From Pseudomonas_S sp047607345 (GTDB lineage: Bacteria; Pseudomonadota; Gammaproteobacteria; Xanthomonadales; Xanthomonadaceae), in NCBI GenBank assembly GCA_047607345.1, contig JASGDF010000031.1:1-9944 (forward strand): 9,944 bases of DNA. Reading direction: 5' to 3'. The translations under genes were made by a program, and so were the position numbers. Below are positions 1 through 5,954 of this stretch, piece by piece; within the stretch, counting starts at the first letter, position 1, and every line of letters begins with the position of its first letter. The notes under the pieces were generated by a model, which saw only the letters and a list, made by a program, of their open reading frames with translations, was not told where the DNA came from and did no database searches.

Positions 1-2
1 TG

Positions 3-77
3 ACGCGCCAACCCATTCGGCGCCCTCCTGTCTCTGCGGCGCGGATCGACGAGAAGCGCCGCAAGGCATTGCGCTGA
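3..77 (+). CDS. possible 3' end of an unidentified gene (partial)
   Basis: One plus-strand frame is open from the left edge of the window and stops at TGA 75-77. The last 24 residues would read as an Arg/Lys-rich tail ending RIDEKRRKALR. Roughly three quarters of its third codon positions are G or C, which is compatible with coding but too little to be decisive. Basic tails like this occur in ribosome-associated proteins, but I do not recognise a specific family. If real, this gene converges on the GGDEF/EAL gene with about 85 bp between the two stop codons. It could equally be non-coding sequence that happens to be open. Confidence 0.25.
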   Translation, partial: TRQPIRRPPVSAARIDEKRRKALR

Positions 78-137
78 GTCGCGCGGCACGATCCTGGCGC
101 GTGGCGACGCGCTCCTTCGCTCTGGGCACGCGATACA

Positions 138-151
138 GCTCCCGCGGGAGC
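138..151. repeat. 14-bp perfect palindrome after the GGDEF/EAL gene
   Basis: GCTCCCGCGGGAGC is a perfect palindrome lying 10 bp beyond the stop codon of the minus-strand GGDEF/EAL gene. It could fold into a short GC-rich hairpin in that transcript, but no T-run follows on either strand, so it is not a standard intrinsic terminator. The flanking GGAGCGGCTAC resembles the ends of short REP-like repeats common in pseudomonads and xanthomonads. Structure is seen directly; any role in termination or mRNA end protection is inference. Confidence 0.4.
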
Positions 152-161
152 GGCTACAAAG

Positions 162-3047
162 CTATACCGCCTGGCAGCCGCTTCCCGGTATCTCCGGTAC
201 CGGCACGCCCAACAGGTAGCCCTGCCCGTAGTGACAGCCGAATTCGCGCAACGTCTGCAGCTGGCGCTGGGTCTCGATGCCCTCGCCCACCGTTTCGATC
301 CCCAGGGAGGCCGCCAGCGCCAGGATGCTGCGTACCAGCGCCAGCGAATCCTGGCCGTCCTGGGCATGCAGGTTGACCACGAAACTGCGGTCGATCTTCA
401 ATACCGAGATCGGGAAACGGTACAGATAGGACAGCGCCGAGTAGCCGGTCCCGAAGTCGTCCAGCAACACCATCACCCCTCGCGCGCGCAGCCGGTTGAG
501 GATGTCCAGAATGCGCGGTGCGTCCTCCAGCAGCGCGACCTCGGTGATCTCCAGGCGCAGCCGCGCCGGATCGGCGCCGGCCGCGTCCACCAGCCCCAGC
601 AACCGTTCGATGAAGCCCGACGAACGGAAGTGCAGCGGCGAGACATTGACCGAGATGTAACCGGCGGGCGTGCGCGCCAGGTGGCCGATTACCTGCTCGT
701 AGAGCTGCCAGTCGACGTACTCGATCAGACCGCTGTTCTCGCCGAGGTGAATGAACGCATCCGGTCGCAGCAGGCCGCGACTCTCATGGTTCCAGCGCAG
801 CAATGCCTCATAACCGACCACGCAGCCGTCGTCGAGCCGCACGATCGGCTGGTAGTAGGGCTGGAAATCGCGACGCTTCAGCGCACGCCGGATATCGGCC
901 TCGAGATCGAGGCTGCGCATCGCCTCCTCGCGCATCGCCTCGTCGAACACCGCGAAGCGCTCGTGCGCCTGCGCCTTGGCGCGGTACATCGCCGCATCGG
1001 CATCTCGCAGCAGTTCCTCGCCGCTGCGGTAGCGGGCGTTCCAGAACGCCACGCCGACGCTGCCGGACGGAAACAGCTCGCGCCCGGCCACCCACATCGG
1101 CTGGCCGAGCACCCCGTGCAGCCGGCGCGCCAGATTACTCGCCTCCTCGAGCCCCTCCGGACAGTGCATCAGGATCGCGAACTCGTCGCCTCCCAACCGC
1201 GCGATCACGTCCTCGGCACGTACCGTGGCGACGATGCGCTGCGCCACTTCCACCAGCATCCGGTCGCCAGCTGCGTGCCCGACGCTGTCATTGACCAGCT
1301 TGAAGCGGTCCAGATCCAGGAACAGCACGGCAAAGGGCGGCGCGGTGCCCGCGAGTGCAAGGCTGATCGCGCGGTCCAGCCGGTCGAGCAGATGCGCGCG
1401 GTTAGGCAGGCCGGTAAGCGCATCGTGCAGGGCCTGGTGGGTCAGCCGTTGCTCGGCGCGAATGCGCTCGGCGATCTGGCCCACCAGTTGTTCATTGAGC
1501 TGCGCAAGCTCGCTGGTACGCTCATCCACGCGCTGCTCCAGCTCGGCATGCGCCTGGCGCAGTCGCGCCTGGCCGCGCTGCCGTGCCAGGCCGTTGCCAA
1601 TGTTGTGGGCGGCGAACGCGAGCAGTCGCTGATCGTCCAGCGAATAGCGCACGTCGTCGGAATAGCTCTGCACCACCACGGCGCCGACCACCTCGTCCTC
1701 GATGAACAGCGGCACCCCCAGCCAGCTGCTGGCCTCGCGCCCCAGCCTCGTCAGCTCACCGGCCTGCGCCAGCACATCGATCTGCGCGCGATCGGCGAGC
1801 AGCGCGCAGCGGGTTGCGATCACGTACTCGGTGAGGCCATTGCTGAAGCTGCGCCGCGGCCGGACACGATGGTGTTCGTCCACCGAGTAAGGGAATTCCA
1901 GGTACTCGCCGCTGTCGTCGAGGGTCGCGATATAGAAATTGCGTGCATCGAGCAGCCCCCCCACCACAGAGTGAACCTCGGCATAGAACTGCTCCTGGCT
2001 CTCCGAGGCCACCGCCAATTCGGAGATGCGGAACAATGCCATCTGCAACGTCTCAGCCCGCCTGCGCTCGACAATCTCCTTCTGGAGGCTGCGATTGGCC
2101 TGCCGCAGCTCGGCGGTACGCTCGGCGACCATGGCCGCCAGCCGGACCTGGGCCTGGCGCCGCTCCAGTGCGGTCTGCACATGCTGGGCGACGAAGATCA
2201 GCAGGCTGCGGTCCTGCGCATTGAAGATGATCCGCTCGTCGTAGCTCTGTACCACGATCGCCCCGGCCACCCGCCCATCGCGCAGCATCGGCACGCCGAG
2301 CCAGTCCTTGCTGTCCGGACCACGGCTGGGATCGTGCGGCATCCCCAGCCCCAGCGCCAGGTGATCCGAAGGCCCCCACAGCGGCGTACCCCGCTCAAGC
2401 AGCGCGAAGGTAAGGCTGCCCCGGAAATCCTCATGGGTATAGGCATGGCCGGGATCCGGGGCGAAACCATGCTGGGTATCCACGAAGTAGACAAAGCGCA
2501 TGCTCTCGTCGATCGGGTCGTACTCGACGATGAAGAAATTCTCGGCGTACATCAGCGAGGCCACCACCTCGTGGATCCGCTGCAGCATCCGCGGCAGTTC
2601 GAGATATTGGCCGGACAGGTCCGCGATCTCGTAGAGCGCCTGCCGCAGGCGCTTGGATTTCTCCAGCTCGCTGACCTGCGCTTGCAGGCACGCGCGCTCG
2701 TGCGCCGCCTCGGTGACGACCCGCGCCGCGTCCAGCCAGCTCGCGTCCGGCACCACCTGGCTGTCCCAGACCACGGCGAAAGCCACCTCGCCGCCCGTCG
2801 AAAACCATCGATGGACAGCGCTCTCCTCGTTCGCGCGCACACCGAGCGCATCGACCAGGCGTGGCCGCAACGAGGCTGCGGCAGGATCGAAGCCGGCCTC
2901 GCCGACGCCCGACGCTTGGTCGCGCCACGCCACTGCAACCGCGCTCGCACCGGGCAGCAACCCCGCCAGCGCCACGGCCACCCGCTGGCAGGCCTCCGAT
3001 GAGCGAAGCCACGAAAAACTGCCGCCTGCTGCGCTGTGGCTGTCCAT
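162..3047 (-). CDS. GAF-GAF-GGDEF-EAL hybrid cyclic-di-GMP enzyme
   Basis: This is a 961-residue protein of cyclic-di-GMP signalling: GGDEF domains make c-di-GMP from two GTP and EAL domains hydrolyse it to pGpG. No signal peptide or membrane segment is visible, so it should be cytoplasmic. In order: an N-terminal region (about 1-125) with no clear domain, possibly a degenerate GAF; GAF1 (about 138-295, WLGVPM and GAIVVQSY); a helical linker (about 296-335); GAF2 (about 336-488, WLGVPL and GAVVVQSY); a second probable coiled coil (about 490-535); GGDEF (about 540-700); EAL (about 725-955). The GGDEF motif (619-623) is exact, and an RxxD inhibitory site (RAED, 610-613) sits five residues before it. 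The EAL domain keeps EAL (747-749), VNVSP, EITE, DDFGTG (863-868), LKID, EGIE and QGYLL, so both activities look intact. The start at 3047 is preferred because AAGG lies 5 nt upstream. In-frame ATGs at 3077, 3152 and 3188 are further upstream and lack good ribosome sites. The ligand sensed by the GAF domains cannot be read from sequence. Confidence 0.95.
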   Translation of the reverse strand: MDSHSAAGGSFSWLRSSEACQRVAVALAGLLPGASAVAVAWRDQASGVGEAGFDPAAASLRPRLVDALGVRANEESAVHRWFSTGGEVAFAVVWDSQVVPDASWLDAARVVTEAAHERACLQAQVSELEKSKRLRQALYEIADLSGQYLELPRMLQRIHEVVASLMYAENFFIVEYDPIDESMRFVYFVDTQHGFAPDPGHAYTHEDFRGSLTFALLERGTPLWGPSDHLALGLGMPHDPSRGPDSKDWLGVPMLRDGRVAGAIVVQSYDERIIFNAQDRSLLIFVAQHVQTALERRQAQVRLAAMVAERTAELRQANRSLQKEIVERRRAETLQMALFRISELAVASESQEQFYAEVHSVVGGLLDARNFYIATLDDSGEYLEFPYSVDEHHRVRPRRSFSNGLTEYVIATRCALLADRAQIDVLAQAGELTRLGREASSWLGVPLFIEDEVVGAVVVQSYSDDVRYSLDDQRLLAFAAHNIGNGLARQRGQARLRQAHAELEQRVDERTSELAQLNEQLVGQIAERIRAEQRLTHQALHDALTGLPNRAHLLDRLDRAISLALAGTAPPFAVLFLDLDRFKLVNDSVGHAAGDRMLVEVAQRIVATVRAEDVIARLGGDEFAILMHCPEGLEEASNLARRLHGVLGQPMWVAGRELFPSGSVGVAFWNARYRSGEELLRDADAAMYRAKAQAHERFAVFDEAMREEAMRSLDLEADIRRALKRRDFQPYYQPIVRLDDGCVVGYEALLRWNHESRGLLRPDAFIHLGENSGLIEYVDWQLYEQVIGHLARTPAGYISVNVSPLHFRSSGFIERLLGLVDAAGADPARLRLEITEVALLEDAPRILDILNRLRARGVMVLLDDFGTGYSALSYLYRFPISVLKIDRSFVVNLHAQDGQDSLALVRSILALAASLGIETVGEGIETQRQLQTLREFGCHYGQGYLLGVPVPEIPGSGCQAV

Positions 3048-3052
3048 CCACG

Positions 3053-3056
3053 CCTT
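3053..3056 (-). promoter_or_regulatory. ribosome binding site choosing the GGDEF/EAL start
   Basis: On the minus strand AAGG (within ACAAGGCG) is 5 nt before the ATG at 3047. The alternative in-frame ATGs further upstream have only GC-rich sequence without a purine-rich core at the right distance. This supports MDSHSAAGG as the amino terminus. Confidence 0.5.
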
Positions 3057-3088
3057 GTCTAACGGGTTCGGGCACATTGCCCGCCGCG

Positions 3089-3117
3089 AGCATAACGTCT
3101 TGCATGAATCCTGACAG
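3089..3117 (-). promoter_or_regulatory. candidate sigma-70 promoter for the GGDEF/EAL gene
   Basis: On the minus strand CTGTCA (3117-3112; four of six matches to TTGACA) is followed after exactly 17 bp by TATGCT (3094-3089; four of six matches to TATAAT). Transcription would start near 3082, giving a leader of about 35 nt before the ATG at 3047. Hexamers and spacing are seen directly; that it is used is inference. Confidence 0.35.
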
Positions 3118-3195
3118 CGCGCCCCGGAAGATGCAGCGCGAGGCGACTCCATCCCATCGGCGAACGCCACAAGGCCAAGATCGGGCACGGAGTCT

Positions 3196-3203
3196 TATAA
3201 AAT
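3196..3203 (+). promoter_or_regulatory. candidate -10 box of the yigZ-ABC operon
   Basis: TATAAAAT is an AT-rich island in GC-rich surroundings and contains two overlapping five-of-six matches to TATAAT (TATAAA at 3196, TAAAAT at 3198). It ends 8 nt before the yigZ ATG at 3212, so transcription would begin within a few bases of the start codon. No convincing -35 hexamer lies 16-18 bp upstream. The arrangement suits a leaderless or nearly leaderless mRNA. Confidence 0.35.
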
Positions 3204-3211
3204 CCAGATCG

Positions 3212-3808
3212 ATGCACGACACCCTCGCCAACCCGGTCCGGCATGCCCAGGACGTCAGGCACAGCCGCTTCCTCGCCCTGGCGGCCCCGATCGATGGCGC
3301 CCAGGCGGCGCTGGCCTTCGTCCGCGAGGTTTCCGATCCGGAGGCGACCCACAACTGCTGGGCCTACCGCCACGGCAGCGACTACCGCTCCAGTGACGAT
3401 GGCGAGCCGGCCGGCACCGCCGGACGGCCGATCCTGGCGGCGATCGACGGGCAGGGCTTCGACCGCGTGGTGGTCGTGGTCACGCGCTGGTTCGGCGGGG
3501 TCAAGCTCGGTGCCGGCGGACTGGTGCGGGCCTACGGCGGCACCGCCGCCGAATGCCTGCGCCAGGCACCGCGCCTGCCACTGGTGCCGATGCGCGAGCT
3601 GGCACTGTACTGTGGCTTCGACGACATCGGCGTGGTGCACGCGCTGCTGCCCACGCATGCCGCAGTGAAACTGGAAGAAACCTTCGATGCAGGCGGCATG
3701 CGGATGCACATCCAGTTGCCTGCCGACCGCGAGAATGCCTTGAAAACCCGCCTGCGCGATGCCACCCGCAATCGCATCGGCATTGACGAAGAACGAATAG
3801 ATGAATGA
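3212..3808 (+). CDS. yigZ: YigZ/IMPACT (UPF0029) family protein
   Basis: This is a 198-residue protein of the YigZ/IMPACT family, close to the usual length of about 200. The N-terminal UPF0029 domain (about 15-118) carries the family signatures HSRFLA, SDDGEPAGTAGRPIL (61-75) and TRWFGGVKLGAGGLVRAYG (91-109). The smaller C-terminal DUF1949-type domain covers about 132-188. Eukaryotic IMPACT acts on GCN2 translational control; the bacterial role is not well defined, and a nucleic-acid or translation-related function is only suggested by the fold. The start at 3212 fits the usual family N-terminus, with the HSRF motif near residue 17. An in-frame ATG at 3131 would add 27 non-conserved residues. 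No Shine-Dalgarno precedes 3212. Its last 8 bp overlap the start of the ABC transporter gene, indicating an operon. It is divergent from the GGDEF/EAL gene. Confidence 0.93.
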   Translation: MHDTLANPVRHAQDVRHSRFLALAAPIDGAQAALAFVREVSDPEATHNCWAYRHGSDYRSSDDGEPAGTAGRPILAAIDGQGFDRVVVVVTRWFGGVKLGAGGLVRAYGGTAAECLRQAPRLPLVPMRELALYCGFDDIGVVHALLPTHAAVKLEETFDAGGMRMHIQLPADRENALKTRLRDATRNRIGIDEERIDE

Positions 3809-5567
3809 TTCCCCCAGCAAGCCGCCGAGTTCGATGAAGCAACTGGGCAGCCTGCGCACGCTGTGGCCGTTCGTGCGTCGCCACTTGAGCCTGTTCGTCT
3901 GCTGGCTGGCGGCATTGGGCCTGTCGTCGTCGGCGACGCTGAGCCTGCCGGCCGCGGTCAAGCAGGTGATCGACCATGGCTTCAGCGGCGGCGGCCAGAT
4001 CAACCGCACCTTCGCGCTGCTGTTCGCGGTGGCGGTGGTACTCGCGCTCGCGACCGCGGCACGCTTCTACTTCGTGTCGCTGCTGGGCGAGAAGGTCGTC
4101 GCCGACCTGCGCAACCGGCTGTACGCGCACCTGATCGGCCTGGACGCCGGCTTCCACGATCGCAACCGCAGCGGCGAGCTGGTCTCGCGCCTGTCCGCCG
4201 ACAGCGAGCTGCTGCGCAGCGTGATCGGCTCGACCATGTCGGTAGCCTTGCGCAGCATGGTCACGGTGGTCGGCAGCCTGGCGATGCTGTTCGTCACCAG
4301 CCCGCGGCTGGCAGCGTACTCGCTGATCGGCATCCCGCTGGCGGTGTTGCCGATCGTGATCGGCGCGCGCCGTTTGCAGAAGGTCTCGCGCGCCAGCCAG
4401 GATCGCGTCGCCGACGCCAACACGCTGGCGGCCGAGACCCTGGGCGCGGTGCGCACGGTGCAGGCACACGCGCGCGAATCCTACGAGCGCGGCCGCTTCG
4501 GCGCGGCGCTGGAGGCATCGGTGCAGACCGCGCGCAAGCGCATCCGTACCCAGTCCATGGTCACCGCGATCGCGATCGTGCTGGTGTTCGGCGCGATCGT
4601 GCTGGTGCTGTGGTCGGGCGCGCACGACGTGATCGAGGGCCGCATGACGCCCGGCACGCTCGGCCAGTTCGTGCTGTACGCGCTGATCGGCGGCGGTTCG
4701 GTCGGTTCGCTCGCCGAGGTCTGGAACGAGTTGCAGCGCGCCGGCGGCGGCATGAGCCGGATCGCCGAGCTGCTGCACGAACGTCCCGGCGTGATCGCGC
4801 CGGCATCGCCCCACCCGCTGCCGGCGCCGCTGCGCGGCGAGATCCGCTTCGACAACGTGGTATTCCACTACCCGCAGCGGCCCGACCAGGCCGCGCTGGA
4901 CGGCTTCGACCTGCATGTGCGCCCGGGCGAGAGCGTGGCGCTGGTCGGCCCGTCCGGCGCCGGCAAGAGCACCGTGCTGTCGCTGCTGCTGCGTTTCCAC
5001 GATCCGAACGGTGGCATCGTCGGCATAGACGGCATCGATATTCGCCAGTTCGACCCAGTCGCGCTGCGCGAGCACATCGCGCTGGTGCCGCAGCAGCCAG
5101 CGCTGTTCGCCGCCAGCGCCGCCGCCAACATCCGCTACGGGCGGCTGGAAGCCAGCGATACCGAGCTGCACACCGCCGCCGTCGCCGCCGAGGCCGACGA
5201 ATTCATCCGTGCCCTGCCTGAGGGCTACGCCAGCGAGCTCGGCGAACGCGGCGCGCGCCTGTCCGGCGGACAGCAGCAGCGCATCGCGATCGCCCGCGCG
5301 CTGCTCAAGGACGCTCCGATCCTGCTGCTGGACGAGGCCACCAGCGCGCTCGACGCACAGAGCGAACGCGCGGTGCAGCAGGCGCTGGAGCGGCTGATGG
5401 CCGGCCGCACCACGCTGGTGATCGCGCACCGGCTGGCGACCGTGCTCAAGGCCGACCGCATCGTGGTGATGGACCAGGGACGCATCGTCGCTCAGGGTAC
5501 GCACGCCGAGCTGCTGGCGCAGGGCGGCCTGTACGCCGAACTCGCCCGTCTCCAGTTCATCGATTGA
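3801..5567 (+). CDS. MsbA-like ABC half-transporter (permease fused to ATPase)
   Basis: This 588-residue inner-membrane protein is a fused ABC exporter half that would work as a homodimer. Six probable membrane helices lie at about 31-53, 71-95, 143-165, 166-188, 253-272 and 288-306. The ATPase domain (about 344-580) is complete: Walker A GPSGAGKST (383-391), Q-loop Gln431 or 432 in VPQQPALF, signature LSGGQQQR (487-494), Walker B ILLLD with catalytic Glu512, D-loop SALD and switch His543. It resembles the MsbA-related exporter group widespread in proteobacteria. The substrate (lipid, drug or peptide) cannot be told from sequence, and I would not call it MsbA itself because no lpxK or other lipid A gene adjoins. 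The ATG at 3801 lies inside the end of yigZ (8-bp overlap, different frame), suggesting translational coupling. An alternative ATG at 3834 (residue 12) is possible, since neither has a strong Shine-Dalgarno. Confidence 0.95.
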   Translation: MNDSPSKPPSSMKQLGSLRTLWPFVRRHLSLFVCWLAALGLSSSATLSLPAAVKQVIDHGFSGGGQINRTFALLFAVAVVLALATAARFYFVSLLGEKVVADLRNRLYAHLIGLDAGFHDRNRSGELVSRLSADSELLRSVIGSTMSVALRSMVTVVGSLAMLFVTSPRLAAYSLIGIPLAVLPIVIGARRLQKVSRASQDRVADANTLAAETLGAVRTVQAHARESYERGRFGAALEASVQTARKRIRTQSMVTAIAIVLVFGAIVLVLWSGAHDVIEGRMTPGTLGQFVLYALIGGGSVGSLAEVWNELQRAGGGMSRIAELLHERPGVIAPASPHPLPAPLRGEIRFDNVVFHYPQRPDQAALDGFDLHVRPGESVALVGPSGAGKSTVLSLLLRFHDPNGGIVGIDGIDIRQFDPVALREHIALVPQQPALFAASAAANIRYGRLEASDTELHTAAVAAEADEFIRALPEGYASELGERGARLSGGQQQRIAIARALLKDAPILLLDEATSALDAQSERAVQQALERLMAGRTTLVIAHRLATVLKADRIVVMDQGRIVAQGTHAELLAQGGLYAELARLQFID

Positions 5568-5580
5568 GGCCACTAACCGA

Positions 5581-5693
5581 CGTCGTCCCCCGCGAAGACG
5601 GGAAGCGCTTTGCAGCGGCCGAATCGCCGATCACCCAGTACCTTTCGCAACAAGGCCGCGAGTCGCTGGGTCCCCGCCTGCGCAGGGACAACG
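5581..5693. repeat. degenerate GTCGTCCCCGCG-type interspersed inverted repeat
   Basis: The right arm (5661-5693), read on the minus strand, matches 31 of 33 bases of the left arm of the element at 8062-8150. The left arm (5581-5607) is more decayed: it begins CGTCGTCCCC but has an extra C, substitutions and a shortened end. The two arms face each other around a spacer of about 53 bp. The same family therefore occurs twice in this window, 2.4 kb apart, both times just beyond the end of a gene. Confidence 0.7.
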
Positions 5694-5749
5694 GAATCCA
5701 GCGCTGCTGGAACCCACCACCGGCACCTGCTGCGCCAAGCTCCACATCA

Positions 5750-5766
5750 CGCCACCATCGGTGGCG
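5750..5766. repeat. small perfect hairpin
   Basis: CGCCACC, ATC, GGTGGCG form a perfect 7-bp stem with a 3-nt loop. There is no T-run after it on either strand. Its position about 180 bp beyond the ABC transporter stop allows a role in the 3' end of that transcript, but nothing proves one. Confidence 0.45.
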
Positions 5767-5821
5767 AACTCACGTTGTCCGCCGCCCGAGCCGGCACTGG
5801 TCATTTTTTAACCACCCATCT

Positions 5822-5856
5822 TGACACGCCCGCGCCACAAGGCGCGCAGCGTGTTA
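5822..5856. repeat. two-tier hairpin in the convergent junction
   Basis: An outer stem ACACGC (5824-5829) pairs with GCGTGT (5849-5854), with one wobble and one A-T pair extending it outward. An inner stem CGCGCC (5831-5836) pairs with GGCGCG (5841-5846) around an ACAA loop. One base on the left and two on the right bulge between the tiers. No T-run follows. It abuts and partly overlaps the DnaA-box sequence at 5854-5862. Confidence 0.5.
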
Positions 5857-5862
5857 TCCACA
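5854..5862 (+). promoter_or_regulatory. exact DnaA-box sequence
   Basis: TTATCCACA is an exact match to the strong DnaA-box form of the consensus TTATNCACA. In GC-rich DNA an exact copy is not expected by chance in a window this size. Two weaker look-alikes (CCATCCACA, seven of nine) follow at 5877-5885 and, inverted, at 5891-5899 inside the arms of the next hairpin. Whether DnaA binds is unknown. No dnaA, dnaN or other origin gene is in the window. Confidence 0.4.
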
Positions 5863-5871
5863 TGCTTGTCC

Positions 5872-5904
5872 GCATTCCATCCACAGCCGGTGTGGATGGA
5901 ATGC
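5872..5904. repeat. 14-bp perfect inverted repeat with 5-nt loop
   Basis: GCATTCCATCCACA and its exact reverse complement TGTGGATGGAATGC flank the loop GCCGG. It lies about 50 bp beyond the tyrA stop on the minus strand. The stem is unusually AT-containing for this genome and is not followed by a T-run in either direction. Candidate roles are a bidirectional transcript end, an mRNA-stabilising hairpin or a binding site for a dimeric protein. Confidence 0.65.
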
Positions 5905-5921
5905 ATCCCGTACGCTCGTCC

Positions 5922-5945
5922 GTAGGAGCGACTCCGGGTGGCGAT
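5922..5945. repeat. weak REP-like stretch
   Basis: GTAGGAGCGACT followed by GGCGAT recalls the GTAGGAGCGGCTTCAGCCGCGAT repeats common in Pseudomonas and xanthomonads, but the internal pairing is decayed. It lies 9 bp beyond the tyrA stop. Recognition is by resemblance only. Confidence 0.25.
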
Positions 5946-5954
5946 TGATCTTTC

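Larger units (their letters stand above)
5568..5954. other. non-coding convergent junction rich in inverted repeats
   Basis: This 387-bp stretch lies between the 3' ends of the ABC transporter gene and tyrA. I find no convincing gene in it. It holds a degenerate interspersed repeat (5581-5693), three further hairpins (5750-5766, 5822-5856, 5872-5904), an exact DnaA-box sequence (5854-5862) and a weak REP-like stretch (5922-5945). A T-run at 5804-5809 is the only one of its kind here but is not preceded by a strong stem. Convergent transcription must end here from both sides, so some hairpins may terminate transcription or protect mRNA ends. Confidence 0.7.

Noticed and set aside
231..3002. 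A 923-residue open frame on the plus strand, antisense to the GGDEF/EAL gene
   Set aside because: It is rich in Gln, His, Arg and Pro, has no recognisable domain and mirrors a gene with intact motifs on the other strand. Long antisense frames are common opposite real genes in GC-rich DNA.
3863..5221. A 452-residue plus-strand frame inside the ABC transporter gene
   Set aside because: It is an out-of-frame, Arg-rich shadow of the transporter, whose own frame has all the ATPase motifs.
3501..5573. A 690-residue open frame on the minus strand, antisense to the ABC transporter gene
   Set aside because: Composition is low-complexity (Gln, His, Arg, Ala) with no domain, and it also crosses the end of yigZ. 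The plus-strand genes carry full family motifs.
5631..5804. A 57-codon open frame on the minus strand in the convergent junction (ATG 5804 to TGA 5631)
   Set aside because: It has no Shine-Dalgarno, and its C-terminal half is a translation of the degenerate repeat (CAGGDPA-like). No sign of selection as a protein.
5791..5809. T-run 5804-5809 as an intrinsic terminator of the ABC transporter operon
   Set aside because: The sequence before it offers only about a 4-bp stem with a large loop; the better hairpins are not adjacent to the T-run.
5821..5857. TTGACA at 5821-5826 as a -35 box with GTTATC downstream as a -10
   Set aside because: The gap is about 27 bp, far outside the 16-18 bp range, and the sequence is better explained as part of a hairpin.
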